This document shows positions 47,309 through 56,812 of a stretch of 64,000 bases of DNA, in pieces. Both the position numbers and the translations under genes were made by a program. Source of the DNA: Vibrio sp. B1FLJ16 (GTDB taxonomy: Bacteria; Pseudomonadota; Gammaproteobacteria; Enterobacterales; Vibrionaceae); the NCBI RefSeq assembly GCF_905175385.1, contig NZ_HG992750.1, forward strand, positions 1,116,001 to 1,180,000. Reading direction: 5' to 3'. Position 1 is the first letter of the stretch, and each line of letters opens with the position of its first letter. The notes beneath the pieces were generated by a model. It did not search any database. It was not told where the DNA came from and was given only the letters and a program-made list of their open reading frames with translations.

Positions 47309-47827
47309 CTATTGTTCCCCGTAGGGATAGTTTTCAAACATTTTCGCAATTTCTTCTGCAATTAAATTTTCTCTGCTTTCAGTGTCCATGGATTCCGTTA
47401 GCTTACGACTGGACACTCCTTTCCACACCACTTGATTCGCTTTAGCATCCACCAGCTGGACAACCAAATTACCGTATTTTCTCTCTCTGTACCGATCAGG
47501 ACCAGAACTAATCACACCAAAGCTATTCCATCCGTACCCAAAACTAAGGGTTGAACCAGAAGAAACAAACTCAGAGCTTGTAACAATATCATGGTGAACA
47601 TAAATATCCCCACCACTTTCTACTTTACTCAGCCCTTGTCCCTCAAGTTGAACAGCAATGCCCTGTTCTATACGTCGTGTATCAATACTCGCAGGTGTAT
47701 CTCCCAGCTCTCCAAAATCAAACGTCCTATATGATGAAAAATCGGCCTGTTTATCGACATCAGTCGTTACTGTGCCACAAGCTGTTATCAGCAAGGTAAT
47801 AAAACCGATTATGAATCCTTTCCACAT
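47309..47827 (-). CDS. DUF4136 lipoprotein
   Basis: 172 residues. Lipobox 'LLITAC' with Cys17 as lipidated residue, then the DUF4136 domain ('DFSSYRTFDFGELGDTPAS', 'VQLVDAKANQVVWKGVSSRK'). Probably an outer-membrane-attached protein of unknown role. GGAG-type ribosome site (gaggagaaggtaa) precedes the ATG. Confidence 0.88.
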   Translation of the reverse strand: MWKGFIIGFITLLITACGTVTTDVDKQADFSSYRTFDFGELGDTPASIDTRRIEQGIAVQLEGQGLSKVESGGDIYVHHDIVTSSEFVSSGSTLSFGYGWNSFGVISSGPDRYRERKYGNLVVQLVDAKANQVVWKGVSSRKLTESMDTESRENLIAEEIAKMFENYPYGEQ

Positions 47828-48214
<387 letters not shown>

Positions 48215-48501
48215 AGTCTCAAATCAATCTCTAAAATAATCCCATCAATACTCTTTTATTGAATTTCGTTTTACTAACATCAAATCCATAAGCTTAACAA
48301 CATCCAATTTATTCCTGCTTCCTACTACCTCATCTCGCAACAACCTTTACTCCAAAAACTGCGAATTACTTGCCTATTACCAACACATCTATGTAAGAAC
48401 GGCATCTACTTAAGCTCGTTTTGATGAAAACCTCACCATTCGTGTTATGAAAAAATTAACGATGTTATAAAACGTGATCAGATTCTTAGACTTTAATTTA
48501 C

Positions 48502-48513
48502 GTTACCGGTAAC
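48502..48513. promoter_or_regulatory. GntR-type operator 1
   Basis: Perfect 12-base palindrome GTTACCGGTAAC, the core of the gammaproteobacterial GntR (LacI family) gluconate repressor site. Confidence 0.8.
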
Positions 48514-48520
48514 TTTCCAC

Positions 48521-48536
48521 ATGTTCCCGGTAACAT
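48521..48536. promoter_or_regulatory. GntR-type operator 2
   Basis: ATGTTCCCGGTAACAT, one mismatch from the palindromic GntR consensus ATGTTACCGGTAACAT. Its centre is exactly 21 bases from that of operator 1, two helical turns, so two dimers would sit on the same face. Confidence 0.8.
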
Positions 48537-48591
48537 TCGGGCGTAGTAGGAATACAAATAGAGATCCGAAATTAAATTAAAGGACCAATCA

Positions 48592-49608
48592 ATGAACATC
48601 TTACAAAAATCCCTTACCTCCGCTATCTCGCTAGCTTTGTTGTCAACTTCAGCGTTCGCTGCTGACTTTAACTTTAAGTTTCAATCCAGTGACCCATCTG
48701 GTGACAAGAACTTTCAAGTTCAAAAAGAATGGACGGAACGCGTAGAAAAAATGTCTGGTGGCCGTATTGAAATCGACTTGCTACCAGTTGGTGCTGTGGT
48801 TAAACACACAGAGACCTTAGGTGCAATCAAAATGGGCATCATTGACGGTCACATCACAGCAACAGGTTACTTCACAGGTCAAGATCCAGCGTTTGGTCTG
48901 ATCGGTAACATGGTTGGTGCATGGTCAGATACCCGTCAACTGCTTCAATACATCAACTACGGTGGTGGTTATGAATTGATGACTGAGCTTTATGCCCCTT
49001 ACGGAGTTAAATACATTGGTGGTTCAACAACAGGTGTTGAATCTTTTGTATCTAAGGTACCGCTAAACGGTGTTGCTGACCTAAAAGGTCTTAAGTTGCG
49101 TGCTCCAGAAGGTCTGGTTCAACAAGTGTTTGCTGCGGCAGGTGCAACACCAGTCAACCTACCAGGTTCAGAAGTCTTTACTGGATTGAGCAAAGGCGTT
49201 ATTGATGCAGCTGACTACACCGTTTTCTCTACCAACCATCAAGCTGGAATGAATGATGTTGCAACCCACCCTGTTCAACCGGGCTTCCACTCACTGCCAA
49301 CCATCGATATTTCAATGAGTCAGAAAAAATGGGACAAACTACCCGCTGATCTTCAAGAAATCATGACGGTATCTGTTCGTGACTTCGCGGAAGATATTAC
49401 GACTCAACTGCGCATCGCTGATGAGAAAGCGGTTAAAGAAGCAGAAGCAAACCCGAACATTACGATTCACAACTGGCCTGAAGAAGAGCGTAAAAAATTC
49501 CGTCAGATTGCGATGGGTGAATGGGAAAAATACGCTGAGCTCTCTCCTAATGCGAAAAAAGTTTACGATTCTATTACGACTTACCTAAAAGACTCAGGTC
49601 TTCTATAA
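48592..49608 (+). CDS. TRAP transporter substrate-binding protein (DctP family)
   Basis: 338 residues. Signal peptide about 1-23, then the TRAP DctP fold with the ligand-arginine helix region 'LKGLKLRAPEGLVQQVFAAA'. Captures an organic acid in the periplasm for the DctQM membrane pair. Gluconate is the likely ligand given the downstream gluconokinase and GntR-type operators (inference). Confidence 0.92.
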   Translation: MNILQKSLTSAISLALLSTSAFAADFNFKFQSSDPSGDKNFQVQKEWTERVEKMSGGRIEIDLLPVGAVVKHTETLGAIKMGIIDGHITATGYFTGQDPAFGLIGNMVGAWSDTRQLLQYINYGGGYELMTELYAPYGVKYIGGSTTGVESFVSKVPLNGVADLKGLKLRAPEGLVQQVFAAAGATPVNLPGSEVFTGLSKGVIDAADYTVFSTNHQAGMNDVATHPVQPGFHSLPTIDISMSQKKWDKLPADLQEIMTVSVRDFAEDITTQLRIADEKAVKEAEANPNITIHNWPEEERKKFRQIAMGEWEKYAELSPNAKKVYDSITTYLKDSGLL

Positions 49609-49620
49609 GTTGTTAAATAC

Positions 49621-49640
49621 AGGGAGGTTTACTCCTCCCT
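49621..49640 (+). other. Stem-loop between dctP and dctQ
   Basis: Perfect 7-bp stem AGGGAGG/CCTCCCT (49621-49627, 49634-49640) 12 bases after the binding-protein stop, no strong T tail. Probably protects the upstream mRNA and raises the ratio of binding protein to membrane subunits. Confidence 0.6.
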
Positions 49641-49661
49641 ATTTCATTTGGAAGTTTACAT

Positions 49662-50210
49662 ATGAAAGAATCAGACACAAATATCGTGGCTGAAATGCCT
49701 CAGAATTTTCTCGACAAAGCGATAACGAAAATCAGTGAGCTGTTTAGTTTATTATTTGTCGCCACCGTCATCATTTCTTTTTATGAAGTAGCAAGTCGTT
49801 ATTTATTTAACTCACCAACAATGTGGGTTCATGAAACTGCCTCTTTCATTGGTGGTTCACTTTTTGTCATTGGTGGTGCTTACGCTCTGGCAACCGACAA
49901 GCATGTACGCGTTGTATTGCTCTACGATTCTGTCTCGCAAAAAACGAAACGCTACTTAAATATTTTTCACCACTTAGCGGGACTGCTGTTTAGCGGGCTT
50001 CTAATTTACGCCGCATGGCAAACCGTTGAGAACTCATGGTTTGCTCCATGGGGAGGATTAAGACTGGAAACTTCTGGTTCAGCATGGAATCCACCGTTTC
50101 CAGCCCTTCTTAAAGGCATCATTCTATTTACCGTTTGCTTAATGTTCATTCAATTCATATTGCATTTAGTTAAAGAAGTTAAACAACTAAGGGGCGACGA
50201 CAATGAGTAA
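49662..50210 (+). CDS. TRAP transporter small membrane subunit (DctQ)
   Basis: 182 residues with four membrane helices; 'ASRYLFNSPTMWVHETASFI' and 'GGAYALATDKHVRVVLLYD' are typical of DctQ. Its stop overlaps the start of the large subunit by eight bases. Confidence 0.92.
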   Translation: MKESDTNIVAEMPQNFLDKAITKISELFSLLFVATVIISFYEVASRYLFNSPTMWVHETASFIGGSLFVIGGAYALATDKHVRVVLLYDSVSQKTKRYLNIFHHLAGLLFSGLLIYAAWQTVENSWFAPWGGLRLETSGSAWNPPFPALLKGIILFTVCLMFIQFILHLVKEVKQLRGDDNE

Positions 50211-51639
50211 TTTATCCTCTACAAAGCCCAACGTGGGGAACTATAAGCCTTGGTTCCTTGTTATCGGCCTTGTCACTTTAGCCGCCGTTTTAGGTTGGGT
50301 TGGGTATCAAACCTTTACATCTAACTTGTCTTCGATTGGTATCGAATATGGCAGCTTGTTAATGCTTGCTTTGATGATTGGCCTTTTGTTAACTGGCATG
50401 CAATTAGCCTTCGTTACTGGCCTCGTCGCGCTGGTATTTACGTTAGGCTGGTTTGGCGTCGACGCACTACCGCTTATCACAAGTCGTATTTTCAGCTTCG
50501 TAAGCGGGTATGTGTTCCTGGCAGTACCAATGTTTGTCCTTATGGCAGCGTTACTCGATCGTTCAGGGATAGCCCGAGACTTGTTCGATGCAATGAAAAG
50601 CGTTGGCCGTAAAGTTCGTGGCGGTGTTGCCGTTCAGACATTACTTGTTGCTGTAGTCCTTGCATCCATGTCGGGCGTTATTGGCGGCGAAACCGTGCTA
50701 CTCGGTATTCTTGCCCTGCCACAGATGTTAAGACTGGGCTATGACCGTAAACTGGCGATCGGTACAACATGTGCTGGCGGAGCACTAGGTACGATGCTGC
50801 CACCAAGTATCGTACTCATTATTTATGGTTTGTCAGCATCAGTATCCATTGGCGACTTGTTTAAAGCGTCATTCGTACCAGCATTGATTCTGGCTATGTT
50901 CTACATGGCTTACGTATTGATTCGCTGTAAGCTGAATCCAGCCCTTGCTCCACTGCCTTCAGAAGAAGATCTGGCGAAAGATGCACAAGAACACCCAAGT
51001 TACTTTAAAGCACTGTTCTTCCCTCTGCTATCGGTTGCTACGGTTTTAGGCAGTATTTACACCGGTGTTGCATCGGTCACTGAAGCCTCTGCTTTGGGTG
51101 TGGTTGGTATTGCTATCAGCGCAGCCATCCGTAAAGAGCTCAACTGGACCATGATTAAAGAGTCCTCCATCGCAACCATGCGTACATGCGGCATGATCAT
51201 GTGGATCGGTATCGGTGCCTCAGCTCTGGTTGGTGTTTACAACCTGATGGGCGGTATCGACTTTGTTGAGGAAACCATACTCGCACTGAGTGGCGGTAAT
51301 GCAATGTCTACTCTACTTATCATGATGGTCATTCTTTTTGTTTTAGGAATGTTCTTAGATTGGGTCGGTGTAGCACTCCTTACCATGCCTATTTTCGTTC
51401 CGATTATTACCGGGCTTGGAATGGATCCAATCTGGTTTGGTGTGGTGTTCTGTCTAAACATGCAAGTAGCATTTTTGTCACCACCGTTTGGCCCGGCAGC
51501 ATTTTATCTAAAATCCGTTGCACCTAAAGACATAAGCCTTGGTGAAATCTTCACTGCACTACTTCCGTTTATAGCACTTCAAGTGAGTGTTCTGGCTCTT
51601 GTGATTGTGTTCCCAGAGCTTGCACTTTGGTGGCGATAA
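50203..51639 (+). CDS. TRAP transporter large membrane subunit (DctM)
   Basis: 478 residues with about 13 membrane helices; conserved 'GVIGGETVLLGILALPQMLR' and 'LGTMLPPSIVLIIYGLSASV' mark the DctM family. Carries out sodium-driven uptake of the acid delivered by DctP. Confidence 0.93.
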   Translation: MSNLSSTKPNVGNYKPWFLVIGLVTLAAVLGWVGYQTFTSNLSSIGIEYGSLLMLALMIGLLLTGMQLAFVTGLVALVFTLGWFGVDALPLITSRIFSFVSGYVFLAVPMFVLMAALLDRSGIARDLFDAMKSVGRKVRGGVAVQTLLVAVVLASMSGVIGGETVLLGILALPQMLRLGYDRKLAIGTTCAGGALGTMLPPSIVLIIYGLSASVSIGDLFKASFVPALILAMFYMAYVLIRCKLNPALAPLPSEEDLAKDAQEHPSYFKALFFPLLSVATVLGSIYTGVASVTEASALGVVGIAISAAIRKELNWTMIKESSIATMRTCGMIMWIGIGASALVGVYNLMGGIDFVEETILALSGGNAMSTLLIMMVILFVLGMFLDWVGVALLTMPIFVPIITGLGMDPIWFGVVFCLNMQVAFLSPPFGPAAFYLKSVAPKDISLGEIFTALLPFIALQVSVLALVIVFPELALWWR

Positions 51640-51673
51640 GTTTGCCCATTGAGCCTGATAAAGAGTTAATAAT

Positions 51674-52159
51674 ATGAATAAAAAATACGTTGTTATGGGT
51701 GTTTCTGGGTGTGGTAAGTCGTCGATCGGAGACTCATTAGCTAAATCTCTAAACATTCCTTTTTTTGATGGTGATGATTACCATCCGGTAGAAAACGTCG
51801 AAAAAATGAGGAATGGAATTCCTCTTACCGACGAAGACAGAAAAGAGTGGTTGTTAACGCTAAATGCCCTAATCCAAGAGCAAGAAAACTTAGTTCTGGC
51901 CTGTTCCGCGCTCAAACCCGAGTACAGAGATGCGTTAAGAAAGGGCTGCGATGATCTAACATTCTGCTATTTGAAAGGAGATTTTGATACGATCTGGTCA
52001 CGACTTAAGGCAAGAGAAGATCATTACTTTCAGGGTTCAGCAATGTTAGAAAGTCAGTTTAAAACCCTTATAGAGCCTACTGAACAAGAAGCAATATACA
52101 TCGATATCGACCAGTCCCCGGACAAAGTGGTAAGCGATATTCTGTCAAAAGTCAGATAA
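51674..52159 (+). CDS. gntK: Gluconokinase
   Basis: 161 residues. P-loop 'MGVSGCGKSSIGDSLAKSL' and 'FFDGDDYHPVENVEKMRNGI' are diagnostic of GntK. Phosphorylates gluconate to 6-phosphogluconate for the Entner-Doudoroff or pentose phosphate pathway. Last gene of the operon, 34 bases after the TRAP subunit. Confidence 0.95.
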   Translation: MNKKYVVMGVSGCGKSSIGDSLAKSLNIPFFDGDDYHPVENVEKMRNGIPLTDEDRKEWLLTLNALIQEQENLVLACSALKPEYRDALRKGCDDLTFCYLKGDFDTIWSRLKAREDHYFQGSAMLESQFKTLIEPTEQEAIYIDIDQSPDKVVSDILSKVR

Positions 52160-52162
52160 AAC

Positions 52163-52192
52163 CAGAAGGGCTGCACTCGCAGCCCTTCTGTC
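52163..52192. terminator. Bidirectional terminator after gntK
   Basis: Perfect 12-bp stem (52163-52174 with 52179-52190), ACTC loop. Lies between gntK and the minus-strand DUF2804 gene. Confidence 0.8.
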
Positions 52193-52197
52193 CGTTG

Positions 52198-53205
52198 TTA
52201 CCATTTTGCATAATGGTCTTCTGTCAGTCCCACAACATCATTCAACTCATGTTTTTTGCCATGCCTGTCAGTAACAGAACCACTAAAATAACCGATATAT
52301 TGGCGGAAGTTGGTTTTGAGAAGCCAAAAATTCTTCTTCTCTGAGCGGCAGTTTAAAGGAGTAAAAGTCAGATCAATGCTCCCGTCATGGGAGGTAATCC
52401 TCCACTGATCTTCAGGATTACTACGTGAGAAATGAAACTGTACAGGAGCCATCAAATGACGCTCTCCATTTATCCACGCCACATTTTCACAATAACCGGT
52501 TTCGTTCACCCCAACAGCAAGGTTCAATCCCAAGCATTGCTTATCACTAATATGATTAATACTTGCCCATCGCCAACTGGTTTCTCTTCGCATATAACCT
52601 GCGGAAAAATCATAACCAGCTGAGACATGATTTAAGTCTTGCTCCTGTCCCAAAATAAACAGATTTCCCGTCACAGCTAACCCATTATGTTTCTGCGTAT
52701 AAGTCCAGCCTGAATAGCCTGTAGGAGTGCACAACATTAGCGGCTCACTATCAGGCTCTGGTTTTAAACGCAAAACCGCATTTACAGAGTCTGTGACAAA
52801 GTGAACATGCCAAACCCCTTCTTGAATAGAGAACTGAATGGCGTTGTCTGCAAGATTAGCCACGCTTGACCAGCTCGAAGGCTCCGTCTGATAGCCGACG
52901 TTGAAAGGCTTGAGCCATTGTTGCTCAATGAGTTCGTTGTTCTTAATATCAAACAAATAACAAAATCCAGTCGCTAAATAACGAATGTCCGCAATCGCAA
53001 TACCGACAAGATAGTCAGGGGTCACTAAAGAAACAAACTGGAACTGCTTAAAATCGAAATACTTGCGTATCTTCGTTACTGGTTTATCCATTTCATTTCT
53101 ATATTGGAAGTTTTCAAGCTCTAAATATCGCGGAATCGCCTCTAGATGACCAAAAGTCGGCATTCCATCAGCCTGAATAAATGACTCCAGTGGATTTCTG
53201 ATCAT
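52198..53205 (-). CDS. DUF2804 family protein
   Basis: 335 residues, no signal peptide or membrane segment. Beta-rich composition with many W, Y and F and 'MRRETSWRWASINHISDKQC' near the middle fits the DUF2804 family, whose fold resembles lipocalin-like hydroxyneurosporene synthase relatives. Function unknown. Monocistronic, ATG at 53205. Confidence 0.8.
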   Translation of the reverse strand: MIRNPLESFIQADGMPTFGHLEAIPRYLELENFQYRNEMDKPVTKIRKYFDFKQFQFVSLVTPDYLVGIAIADIRYLATGFCYLFDIKNNELIEQQWLKPFNVGYQTEPSSWSSVANLADNAIQFSIQEGVWHVHFVTDSVNAVLRLKPEPDSEPLMLCTPTGYSGWTYTQKHNGLAVTGNLFILGQEQDLNHVSAGYDFSAGYMRRETSWRWASINHISDKQCLGLNLAVGVNETGYCENVAWINGERHLMAPVQFHFSRSNPEDQWRITSHDGSIDLTFTPLNCRSEKKNFWLLKTNFRQYIGYFSGSVTDRHGKKHELNDVVGLTEDHYAKW

Positions 53206-53350
53206 GACTCAATCTTGTTTCGTTAACACATGTAAAGGATAACATTACTTTAACAAGTTGCGGTTGCACCACTCCACAGCAATGTAAAACAAATAAAAGA
53301 TGGGATTAATAAATTCAATACTGCGTGATATGCATTGAGAAGATAGCTAA

Positions 53351-53379
53351 AGCGAGCGACATGACGTCTCGCTCGCTTG
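53351..53379. terminator. Strong hairpin, probably ending the 40-residue peptide gene
   Basis: Perfect 10-bp stem AAGCGAGCGA/TCGCTCGCTT (53351-53360 approx., 53370-53379), 9-base loop, short T run on the minus strand, 33 bases after the stop at 53412. Confidence 0.5.
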
Positions 53380-53411
53380 GGTAATAGTGCCTGATGACCT
53401 TTTATATCTAC

Positions 53412-53534
53412 TTAATTGAAAACGTCCATTAAACGATCAAACCAGGTGATCTCACCGTGTGCGACCAAGTCGTAAATAGTAAAAAAGATCATACAAATGA
53501 TAGCTAACTTGACTAAGCGGTAAATAATAAACAT
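53412..53534 (-). CDS. 40-residue single-pass membrane peptide
   Basis: ATG at 53534 with GGAG 7 bases upstream, stop at 53412. A hydrophobic segment (residues 2-21, 'FIIYRLVKLAIICMIFFTIY') is followed by a polar tail with D, H, E and W. Looks like a genuine small membrane protein, with its own terminator hairpin and an 18-base palindrome just upstream; no family recognised. Confidence 0.55.
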   Translation of the reverse strand: MFIIYRLVKLAIICMIFFTIYDLVAHGEITWFDRLMDVFN

Positions 53535-53900
53535 CGTAAACTCCGTTCGTTTTTCTTCAGTTTAATACCGGAGCCGGTATTTATAAACTCGATAAGTCTT
53601 ACCTCTCAATAAATTGACACACAAACAACCGCAAGATGCATGGTGTAGCGAGGATAAACTAGGGCGGTAATGACCTGACGATTTGGTGTTTCCAGCAAGT
53701 AACTTTTGTATGCAAACCACTGAATATGCATAATCCAAGCTTTTGATTGAATATTTATATCAAGAGCAAAGCAAAAGCAGTCTGATAGCATTAAACTAAA
53801 ATAATGCCAGTTTGCTTTGAAAAAATCAGATATGAATCAAAAAATTCAATAACCAAATATCATAAACTTTCATCAAATCTATAGCTGTAACAAATTTTTA
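53535..53900. other. AT-rich region with a perfect palindrome
   Basis: No convincing gene. AATACCGG-AG-CCGGTATT at 53564-53581 is an 18-base palindrome 30 bases upstream of the small membrane peptide start, a plausible operator. The rest should hold the promoter of the following signalling gene. Confidence 0.45.
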
Positions 53901-56618
53901 ATGAAAGCGCTTCATCTAACCAACTCAAACCTTCGATATAAAACCGCTTTATACTTTTCTCTTGGTTTGCTGGGAATGGTGATAAGTTTCCTGCTCATAA
54001 GCCGGTATTTTTTTCTGTACAGCTTAGACGAGCTAGAAAATATGGAAATAGACCATGCCAACAAGCAGGCACTAGCCGTGGTTGATATGATGGTGACTCA
54101 ACAAGAAGAGGCGTCTTACGACTGGGCTTATTGGGATGAAACCCATGACCTTTTTATCGAGCATGATATAAAGGGCTACACCGAGCGAAACCTTTATGTT
54201 GAGACCCTCGACTCCCTAAGCCTGGACTTAATGTCTTTTCTGACGCTTGATGGGAAAGAATTCTTGTCCCTGACTCGTGAAAACTCCCCTGAAATCTCTG
54301 CTCAGTTATCTGGTAAATTGGCCACTCACCCTCTCATTCAGCAATATCTGATATCAATGAGTAATCTCCCCGATTCCCATAAAACATCACTTTCCGGGCT
54401 GCTGAGAATAGATAACACCATTTGGGGACTTAGCCTGACGCCAGTCAGAAACAGTGATAGCAGCAGTATTTCGAACGGGTGGATGCTTTGGGGAAGAAAC
54501 CTCTCCGTCCGTTTTCCGGGCGACTACAGTACTGTGCTTTCAACACAAAACTCACTCGATCTATTAGACTCAACGAAGCATAACCTCGCCCGAAACATAG
54601 AAAAAACTTCGAACACAATTGTAACCGCTTCCAAGTTAAATGATCTGAGTGGAACACCGATTGCGTGGCTGACAACAGAGATGAAACGCGAATATTTTAA
54701 GAAAGGGAGTGCGCTTTTCATCTACTTATTTGCTTCGGTAGGCTTAGCCGCAGCGATTATTGCAATAGTTACTTTTATCATCTTTAGAATTAAAGTCGCG
54801 ACACGATTTGCACATTTTGCAGAAGACATTCATCAAATAGCCTCGGAATATCAACTGGATGGTGTGCAGTCCGTAACTAAAGATGAGCTTGAACTAGCAA
54901 CAAAGTTAGTCCGAAAGCTATCTGAAAGTACCTCATTAACACAATTGCAGTTAAAAGATTCAATAGAGAATTTTGGCGCGCTATACAATAGCACCTCTCT
55001 TGGAATGATCTTCGTTATCGAACGTGAAATTGTCGATGCTAACCTACGTGCAATGGAGATACTCAGATACCAAAAATCTGATTTCATTAACCGCCCTCTT
55101 GAATCACTCTGCTCGCCTGAAGAAGACGAGTCAAAACTGGAAGGGATGTTGATTGAACTTGAAAATGGCAGAACGCAATTCGAAGCTCAAATACTCGACG
55201 GTAAAGGAGAGATCATTGATTGCCAGTTAGAAGCAGCTCTGATTCAGTGTAAAGGGCAAAGTGCGATAATGTTGTTACTTCAAGATATACGTGAGACCAA
55301 ACAGCAAGCTCAAATGATTCAGAAACTAACCGAGTTCGACCCCATCTCTGGTTTTTGTAACCGCCCAGTGATCCTCGCTTCCCTTGAGAACCTTGTCAAA
55401 ACGCGACCTAACCGCTTTTCGTTTATTTACATCTGCAGTAAGCAATTGAAACAAGTGACGGAAGTATACGGGCACTACGTCTTTGATGAAGCGCTTCAAC
55501 ACGTTTCAAAATTACTCAGGGAACACCTTGGTACTAATCAGATAGGCCGTATCAGCGAACATGAATTTATCGTCCTAATTCCAGAGACCTCAAAGCACCA
55601 AGAATTGATTGAAGCCACTAACCGCCTTCTCAACCAGCTATCTTATAAGGCCGTATTTTCAGACATTACGGTGTCATTAGATACAAAAGCGGTGATGATG
55701 GACACCAAAATCACTCACCAGCCTGTAGAGCACCTGCTTCTTGCCGCTCGTCATTCTGCGCAATCTATTCGGGGGCGAAAAATTCGTGAAGTATTCGTTA
55801 CGGACGAAGAACTCTCAGCGCAAGCAGAAATGTTGATGGTCATTAACCGTGACTTAGAATCTGCTATTCAACGAGAAGAAATCATCCCGTATTTTCAGCC
55901 GATTGTTGACGCAAAGACTGAGGAAGTTATTGGCTTTGAAGCACTTGCGCGCTGGAACCACCCCTCTCTCGGTATGGTATCACCTGCTGTTTTTATACCT
56001 ATGGCTGAGCAAGGAAAACTGATTATTGAGCTTGGAGAGTCCATCCTCAAACAATCGTGTGCATTTATCGGTTCACTTAACAAAGTGCGACAAGCTAAAG
56101 GATTACCTCAATTTTCTGTTCACATTAACTTGAGTGCGCGTCATTTCTACCACTCAAAATTAATCAGCTATCTAAAAAATGTAATTGAAGAGCATCAGGT
56201 GTCTGCGGGTAACCTTGTTCTGGAGATTACCGAAAGTATGCTAATGGGTGGAGAAGCTGAGTCAATTAACTGTATTAATGAGATTAAACGTTTAGGCGTG
56301 CAGCTCGCACTGGATGACTTTGGTACTGGTTACTCATCATTTAGTAGTATCTGTAACTTCCCTCTCGACATCGTAAAACTCGATAAATCCTATATCGACG
56401 AAATTGAACACAATGATCGAGCAAAAACATTGGTGCGCAACATTGCCAGTATGTCTAATGAACTGGGGTTAACTATCGTTGCTGAAGGTGTCGAGACAGC
56501 CAGCCAGGTGCGTAAACTTAAAGTCTGGAACATCAAAGATCTACAAGGATTCTATTTCTACAAGCCGATGCCAATGCATGAAGTACTAGAGACCTTCTCA
56601 GGCTATCGGGTCGCTTAG
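53901..56618 (+). CDS. CHASE4-PAS-GGDEF-EAL protein, probable c-di-GMP phosphodiesterase
   Basis: 905 residues: membrane helix (about 12-34), periplasmic CHASE4-like sensor ('EEASYDWAYWDETHDLFIEH'), second helix (about 270-292), linker, PAS domain (about 355-465), GGDEF domain with destroyed motif (SEHEF), and an intact EAL domain ('GFEALARWNHPSLGM', 'LDDFGTGYSSF', 'EITES', 'AEGVET'). The cyclase half is therefore probably catalytically dead and the protein a c-di-GMP hydrolase responding to a periplasmic signal. Ends at a stem-loop (56629-56662). Confidence 0.92.
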   Translation: MKALHLTNSNLRYKTALYFSLGLLGMVISFLLISRYFFLYSLDELENMEIDHANKQALAVVDMMVTQQEEASYDWAYWDETHDLFIEHDIKGYTERNLYVETLDSLSLDLMSFLTLDGKEFLSLTRENSPEISAQLSGKLATHPLIQQYLISMSNLPDSHKTSLSGLLRIDNTIWGLSLTPVRNSDSSSISNGWMLWGRNLSVRFPGDYSTVLSTQNSLDLLDSTKHNLARNIEKTSNTIVTASKLNDLSGTPIAWLTTEMKREYFKKGSALFIYLFASVGLAAAIIAIVTFIIFRIKVATRFAHFAEDIHQIASEYQLDGVQSVTKDELELATKLVRKLSESTSLTQLQLKDSIENFGALYNSTSLGMIFVIEREIVDANLRAMEILRYQKSDFINRPLESLCSPEEDESKLEGMLIELENGRTQFEAQILDGKGEIIDCQLEAALIQCKGQSAIMLLLQDIRETKQQAQMIQKLTEFDPISGFCNRPVILASLENLVKTRPNRFSFIYICSKQLKQVTEVYGHYVFDEALQHVSKLLREHLGTNQIGRISEHEFIVLIPETSKHQELIEATNRLLNQLSYKAVFSDITVSLDTKAVMMDTKITHQPVEHLLLAARHSAQSIRGRKIREVFVTDEELSAQAEMLMVINRDLESAIQREEIIPYFQPIVDAKTEEVIGFEALARWNHPSLGMVSPAVFIPMAEQGKLIIELGESILKQSCAFIGSLNKVRQAKGLPQFSVHINLSARHFYHSKLISYLKNVIEEHQVSAGNLVLEITESMLMGGEAESINCINEIKRLGVQLALDDFGTGYSSFSSICNFPLDIVKLDKSYIDEIEHNDRAKTLVRNIASMSNELGLTIVAEGVETASQVRKLKVWNIKDLQGFYFYKPMPMHEVLETFSGYRVA

Positions 56619-56628
56619 CCTTAGATAT

Positions 56629-56662
56629 AACAGGCAAAGTAATTTTTAGCACTTTGCCTGTT
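56629..56662. terminator. Stem-loop after the GGDEF-EAL gene
   Basis: Perfect 12-bp stem (56629-56640 with 56651-56662), 10-base loop. The T tail is weak, so terminator activity is less certain than the fold. Confidence 0.6.
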
Positions 56663-56812
56663 AACCTGTTATTCCACGTTAAAACTACAACTCGTCAGCT
56701 CGCTCCCATCCACCAGCCAAGCTAATACATATTCACTGACCCCACCCGAATTACTTAGGTATATACTTAAATTAGCTTTCAATAAGTCCTGTCACTTTAC
56801 GAGGAGGACTGT

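Larger units (their letters stand above)
48215..48591. other. Control region of the gluconate operon
   Basis: No gene. Ends with two GntR-type palindromes (48502-48513 and 48521-48536) upstream of the TRAP transporter genes. Confidence 0.5.

Noticed and set aside
53606..53791. 61-codon minus-strand frame in the gap before the CHASE4 gene
   Set aside because: No ribosome site, no recognisable composition or motif, and it lies in AT-rich promoter DNA.
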